Below are positions 60,546 to 64,000 of a DNA stretch of 64,000 nt, in pieces. Every line of letters starts with the position of its first letter. Positions within the stretch are counted from its first letter, which is position 1. The notes beneath the pieces were generated by a model, which did no database searches, had not been told where the DNA came from, and worked only from the letters and a program-made list of their open reading frames with translations. The DNA is from JBCCGL01 sp039029275 (GTDB lineage: Bacteria > Pseudomonadota > Gammaproteobacteria > JBCCGL01), in the NCBI GenBank assembly GCA_039029275.1, contig JBCCGL010000012.1, positions 115,006 to 179,005 of the forward strand, in the 5' to 3' direction. A program made the translations under genes and the position numbers.

Positions 60546-62300
60546 TTACCCCTGTTCTTGTTTATTGATATTGTTCTGTTGCGGATCCTCGCTGTTGCGG
60601 GGGAGTTGCTCAACCTGTCCCTCGGCGCTCAATCGAGCCAATACTTCTGATTTTGGCCCGTACTGTTCAACACGCCCATTTCTCAACACCAATAATCGAT
60701 CAACTTGGGAAATCGTGCTGGGACGATGCGCCATCAGCACCACCGTCGTTCCTTTACTTTTCAGATGCGTAATCGCGCGTTGCAAGGCGCGATCGCCGTC
60801 ACCGTCGAGATTGGCGTTGGGTTCATCAAGCACCACCAATGCAGGTTGGCCGTACAGCGCCCGCGCCAAACCGATTCGCTGCCGCTGTCCACCGGATAAC
60901 ACGGCACCGCCCTCGCCGATCTCGGTGTCATAACCATCCGTATAACCCAATATAAGTTCGTGAACCGATGCGAGTTGCGCCGCTTGAATAATCGCCTGCG
61001 GTTCGGCGTTTGCGTCGAAACACGCGATGTTTTCTGCCACTGTCCCAGAGAAAAGTTCAACGTCTTGTGGCAGGTAGCCAATATACGCACCGCGATCATC
61101 GCTGGGCCAGTTTGCGATGTCAGCTCCGTCTAGCCTGACCACGCCCACGCGGGGCTGCCACACTCCTGCGAGCAATCGCGCGAGCGTTGATTTTCCCGAG
61201 GCAGTCGGTCCAATCACGCCAAGGGTTTCTCCCGCCTTTAACTTAAACGTTACATTGTTCAATACACTTTGTTGCACGCCAGGAGGACAGGCGAAAACGG
61301 ACTCAACAGATAACGCACCACTTGGCGGTGGTAAGGCCATAGACTCGAGGGGAGCCGGGTTTGTGTGCAACAACATCTTGAGCCTGTTGTACGCGCCACG
61401 CGCATGAACAAAGCTACGCCATTGGGAAATGGCTTGTTCCACAGGTGCCACTGCCCGACTCATCAATATAGATGCAGCAATCATAATGCCCGGAGTGATT
61501 TGTTGGTCGATGACAAGCAGAGCACCGGCGCCCAAAATGGCAACCTGCAAACCCATTCGAAGCGCACGGGAAAACGCGGCTATCGAGCCGCCTCGTTCGC
61601 TTGCTTTAAGTTGTGCACTTAGACTTTGAGCGTGTGACGAATGCCAGTTTTCACAAAACCTGCCAGCCATTCCCATCGCTTCAAGTACCTCAGCATTGCG
61701 CAGCGAGTCCACCGCAAAACGACCCGCTTTCGCCTGGCATTCCTGCTGCAATCGAAACGGCGCGCGTGTCGTTAGTTCATTTAGCACTGCGAGCATTAAC
61801 AGCAATAGCGCACCAATAAGAGACACAGCGCCCAAGAGCGGATGCATGATGAATAACAAAATTAGGAAGAAGAGCAACCAGGGCGCGTCGAAAAATGCCA
61901 ACAAACCGTTGCTGGATATAAACTGACGCAAAAGATCCAACTCTGATATTGCCCTTTGCGGCGTTACCTCACCTTCTCCGCGCAACCGTTGCTTTAACAG
62001 CGCCTTAAAAACATCTCGGTTGATTCGTTCATCGAGTCGCAACGCCACCCGAACCAATACGCGCGACCGACACATATCGAATAAGGCCATCGCGAGCAGC
62101 AAACCAATAGCTAAGGAAGTGATCGCAATCAACGTTTCCACACTGTGGCTACTGAGCACGCGATCGTATATCTGCAACATATACATCGGAGCCGTCAACA
62201 GCAGCAGATTGATCAGTAAACTCATACCGCCTACCAACCAAAATCCTTTGCGCAGCGACCGAACTGCATCCAGCATCGGGTTTTTGGCTACAGATTGCAT
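60546..62300 (-). CDS. Type I secretion ABC transporter (PrtD/RTX type)
   Basis: 584 aa: six membrane segments in the first about 320 residues (LLINLLLLTAPMYMLQIYDR is the signature opening) and one nucleotide-binding domain with Walker A GPTASGKSTLARLLAG, signature LSGGQRQRIGLARAL and Walker B ALVVLDEPNANLD. No C39 peptidase or CLD domain lies at the N-terminus, so it is the PrtD/AprD type that exports RTX proteins with uncleaved C-terminal signals. It starts four bases after the preceding gene and is followed by the HlyD gene after six bases, so all are co-transcribed. Confidence 0.96.
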   Translation of the reverse strand: MQSVAKNPMLDAVRSLRKGFWLVGGMSLLINLLLLTAPMYMLQIYDRVLSSHSVETLIAITSLAIGLLLAMALFDMCRSRVLVRVALRLDERINRDVFKALLKQRLRGEGEVTPQRAISELDLLRQFISSNGLLAFFDAPWLLFFLILLFIMHPLLGAVSLIGALLLLMLAVLNELTTRAPFRLQQECQAKAGRFAVDSLRNAEVLEAMGMAGRFCENWHSSHAQSLSAQLKASERGGSIAAFSRALRMGLQVAILGAGALLVIDQQITPGIMIAASILMSRAVAPVEQAISQWRSFVHARGAYNRLKMLLHTNPAPLESMALPPPSGALSVESVFACPPGVQQSVLNNVTFKLKAGETLGVIGPTASGKSTLARLLAGVWQPRVGVVRLDGADIANWPSDDRGAYIGYLPQDVELFSGTVAENIACFDANAEPQAIIQAAQLASVHELILGYTDGYDTEIGEGGAVLSGGQRQRIGLARALYGQPALVVLDEPNANLDGDGDRALQRAITHLKSKGTTVVLMAHRPSTISQVDRLLVLRNGRVEQYGPKSEVLARLSAEGQVEQLPRNSEDPQQNNINKQEQG

Positions 62301-62303
62301 GGT

Positions 62304-63104
62304 TTATTTAACAGGGCATCGGTTGGGGCGATTCCGCGGGACCACCAGTGTGGACACGGGACGCCTGCGCTCTGCCTCTTCGAACAGGCTAAACGTTTGA
62401 TTAACGTGGTTTGTAATGCCGGCGATCATGTTGGTGTATTCCGCGAGATCTTGCGTGAACTCCATTTCCGTCAGTTTCACACTGCGCGATTGAGGCATCG
62501 TTTCAAACATCAGGTAAAACAGCGGGTCGCCGCGGTTGATAATCAAAGGCTTATCTGGATCGCACCACTCGAACCCCCAGTTCAAATGGCGCGGCCAAAT
62601 ATTGATAGGAAATCGACCGCAAAACAGCAACCCCGGCCATGGCTTGGGGGAGTAATGCATAAATGGTGGTACCTGGCTCATGTACACCGGTTCATCCGCA
62701 ATAAAGATGTAGGGCATACCTATTTGCAGCATCGGGGTATCCTTGCGACGCCACTCTGCTTCTGCAACCAGATTGATCATCTTACCAATTGAATTTTTGC
62801 GCACACTACCCTTGTCACCAGCCCGATTTTTGAACCGTGCCTGTCCTTCTTTATTTCGGCAAAACTCGATATCAATGTCGTAGGGGCTGCGGATCAAAAA
62901 GTACCGGCTTTCCGTATTAATCACCGCCGGGCAGCGCGATGCCGATTTAGCGTGGGAGCGCTGAACGTCAGTGGTGCGCACACGCTCTGGCTCGTAGAAT
63001 ATGAGGTTACCTTTGGCGTTTGGGTCGATAACCCAACCGACTGTCACAGGGCCGTTGGCACTCTCATCGCTAAATGAGTTTTCGATATTGATTGAAAGCT
63101 GCAT
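62304..63104 (-). CDS. Unrecognised 266-aa protein in the type I secretion operon
   Basis: A soluble protein with no signal peptide or membrane segment. It is rich in tryptophan and proline (YSPKPWPGLLFCGRFPINIW, then HLNWGFEWCDPDKPLIINRG) and has three basic, arginine-rich patches near residues 40-60. It may belong to DUF6065, from memory only; I cannot confirm it. It is the first gene of the operon, three bases before the ABC transporter gene, so it is likely tied to secretion or to modification of the RTX-type substrate encoded just upstream. No catalytic motif is evident. Confidence 0.8.
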   Translation of the reverse strand: MQLSINIENSFSDESANGPVTVGWVIDPNAKGNLIFYEPERVRTTDVQRSHAKSASRCPAVINTESRYFLIRSPYDIDIEFCRNKEGQARFKNRAGDKGSVRKNSIGKMINLVAEAEWRRKDTPMLQIGMPYIFIADEPVYMSQVPPFMHYSPKPWPGLLFCGRFPINIWPRHLNWGFEWCDPDKPLIINRGDPLFYLMFETMPQSRSVKLTEMEFTQDLAEYTNMIAGITNHVNQTFSLFEEAERRRPVSTLVVPRNRPNRCPVK

Positions 63105-63623
63105 GAATTTGTAAATCTTGAAAATGGTTTTTTCTGCGCCTTCAGCCCGTTGAGACGACAGCGCAACTCAGACCCGAAAGACGACACTTCGAGTTACTCA
63201 GAAAACAGATCGGTTAAAAGAGCGTTTCGTAAAATGTGAATCATGCAGGGTTCAAAATGATGTTCAATATACGAGTGCATGAATGTTATCGATTCGTTGC
63301 AAATTAACCCTCCAGTAACACTTACCTATGCAATATCCCAATGAGTGAATTACATACGCGAATGCATATTGACCCCAACCCTATTTACTGTGCTCGTTGC
63401 GAGTGACGATACAACGGTGTTGACGATATCTACGACGGGAAAAAATCAGTTTCAATCTGTTGTTTTTTGTTAGCGAAAAAGCTAACCAAGGCTGCAGGAG
63501 CACGGTTTGATTTTCAGCAGTCAGCGCTGATTTTTGTAGCAACGAAAGGAAATGGTAATGTGTCTATATCACGCAGTCGGTGTGTGCTGAATACCGCAAG
63601 AACTTAACGATTAACCATCAACA
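63105..63623. other. Gene-free stretch between the RTX-type gene and the secretion operon
   Basis: About 520 bases with no supportable coding frame. It should include the promoter and leader of the 266-aa protein gene on the minus strand. No repeats were seen. Confidence 0.45.
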
Positions 63624-63655
63624 AAAAACAAAAGGCGCCTTCAAATGAAAGCGCC
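63624..63655 (-). terminator. Rho-independent terminator of the RTX-type gene
   Basis: On the minus strand the stem GGCGCTTTC / GAAGGCGCC (one mismatch, loop ATTT) is followed by TTTTGTTTTTTG. It begins about 47 bases after the RTX-type gene stop. It probably lets that gene be made in much larger amounts than the transporter genes behind it. Confidence 0.82.
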
Positions 63656-63701
63656 CGGTTTTGAGTTTGCCTTTTGGCCGTTTAGTTGGTGAGCTTAGTG
63701 A

Positions 63702-64000
63702 TTATGCAGCGTCAAAGTCATAAGTAGAACTGATTCGAGTTACAACACTAGCTATATCTGTAACGATCCAATCGTTGGCGGCAGCATCGAACTCCGCTTG
63801 TGTTTCGATTGATTCCAACTCTAACACAGCACTACCAGAGACGGTAACGAATGCAGCATCTGACCCATCATCCCAGACGATTTCAACGTGATTGTCGCTA
63901 GCGCCAAGAACCAATTCGTCACCCTCAGTACCGTTAAAGTCTTCGATCACATCCGTACCATCGCCCGCAGTCCATATAAACTCGTCAGCTCCCCCGCCAC
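63702..64000 (-). CDS. RTX-type secreted protein, C-terminal end (runs off the window)
   Basis: The last 98 codons of a protein whose start lies beyond base 64000. The window edge carries calcium-binding RTX-like nonapeptides (GGGADEFIWTAGDGTDVIED), followed by an acidic C-terminal region (FNGTEGDELVLGASDNHVEI, then AFVTVSGSAVLELES) and a final DFDAA. This is the layout of type I secretion substrates, whose uncleaved export signal lies in the last about 60 residues. The operon behind it encodes the matching ABC transporter and adaptor. The enzymatic or adhesive part is not visible. Confidence 0.78.
   Translation of the reverse strand, partial: GGGADEFIWTAGDGTDVIEDFNGTEGDELVLGASDNHVEIVWDDGSDAAFVTVSGSAVLELESIETQAEFDAAANDWIVTDIASVVTRISSTYDFDAA

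Overview
The window looks like chromosome from a marine-type gammaproteobacterium. Evidence: the hrcA-grpE-dnaK-dnaJ order, a BepA-like M48 protease, RpoD with a spacer of the gammaproteobacterial type, the long (Ade1-like) form of PurC, TctCBA and TSUP transporters, and osmolyte-type amine catabolism. I cannot assign a genus. There is no rRNA, CRISPR array, intact transposase or integrase.

Layout. 1-14 kb is mostly housekeeping: the start of an acetolactate synthase gene (minus strand, with a terminator-like hairpin in its leader), an M48 protease/chaperone, an unusual SoxY/SoxZ pair in which SoxY has no cysteine, PEP carboxykinase, a GNAT/PaiB-like pair, a YiiX-like permuted NlpC/P60 hydrolase followed by a decayed reading frame, the heat-shock operon, and ispG. 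14-30 kb mixes tRNA modification (stand-alone MnmC oxidoreductase domain), a Sel1/SH3 protein, a catabolic group (FAD/GcvT dehydrogenase, XRE-cupin regulator, Rieske oxygenase, LysR, M20 amidohydrolase, diaminopropionate ammonia-lyase), a two-receiver regulator, purE/purK/purC, and a class I aldolase. 30-34 kb is a tripartite tricarboxylate transporter (TctCBA) with a promoter whose spacer is a palindrome. 34-41 kb is a glycolysis/pentose-phosphate cluster (pyk, pgk, a NIPSNAP gene, gap, tkt), all on the minus strand.

rpoD is followed by a CAT-anticodon tRNA (probably tRNA-Ile2). A 41-bp copy of that tRNA's 3' end recurs 2.77 kb downstream, marking a worn genomic island (43.05-45.86 kb). The island holds a CspA-type cold-shock protein, a small RRM RNA-binding protein, a small unknown gene and the remains of an RhlE DEAD-box helicase. 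Beyond it (46-57 kb) lies an accessory region of regulators, small membrane proteins, NAD(P)-binding oxidoreductases and an MscS-type channel. It contains two more gene relics: a 3' fragment of an SDR gene whose intact relative sits 9 kb away, and a DJ-1/PfpI gene with its middle deleted. Two near-identical inverted repeats, one upstream of a DMT exporter and one upstream of a LysR gene, suggest a small regulon.

57.8-64 kb carries a type I secretion locus: an RTX-type substrate (only its C-terminus is in the window), an unrecognised 266-aa protein, an ABC transporter and an HlyD-type adaptor, with a convergent gene encoding a cysteine-poor peroxiredoxin-like domain fused to a 2-oxoglutarate/Fe(II) oxygenase. 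The island, the regulon and this secretion locus are the parts most worth a second look.
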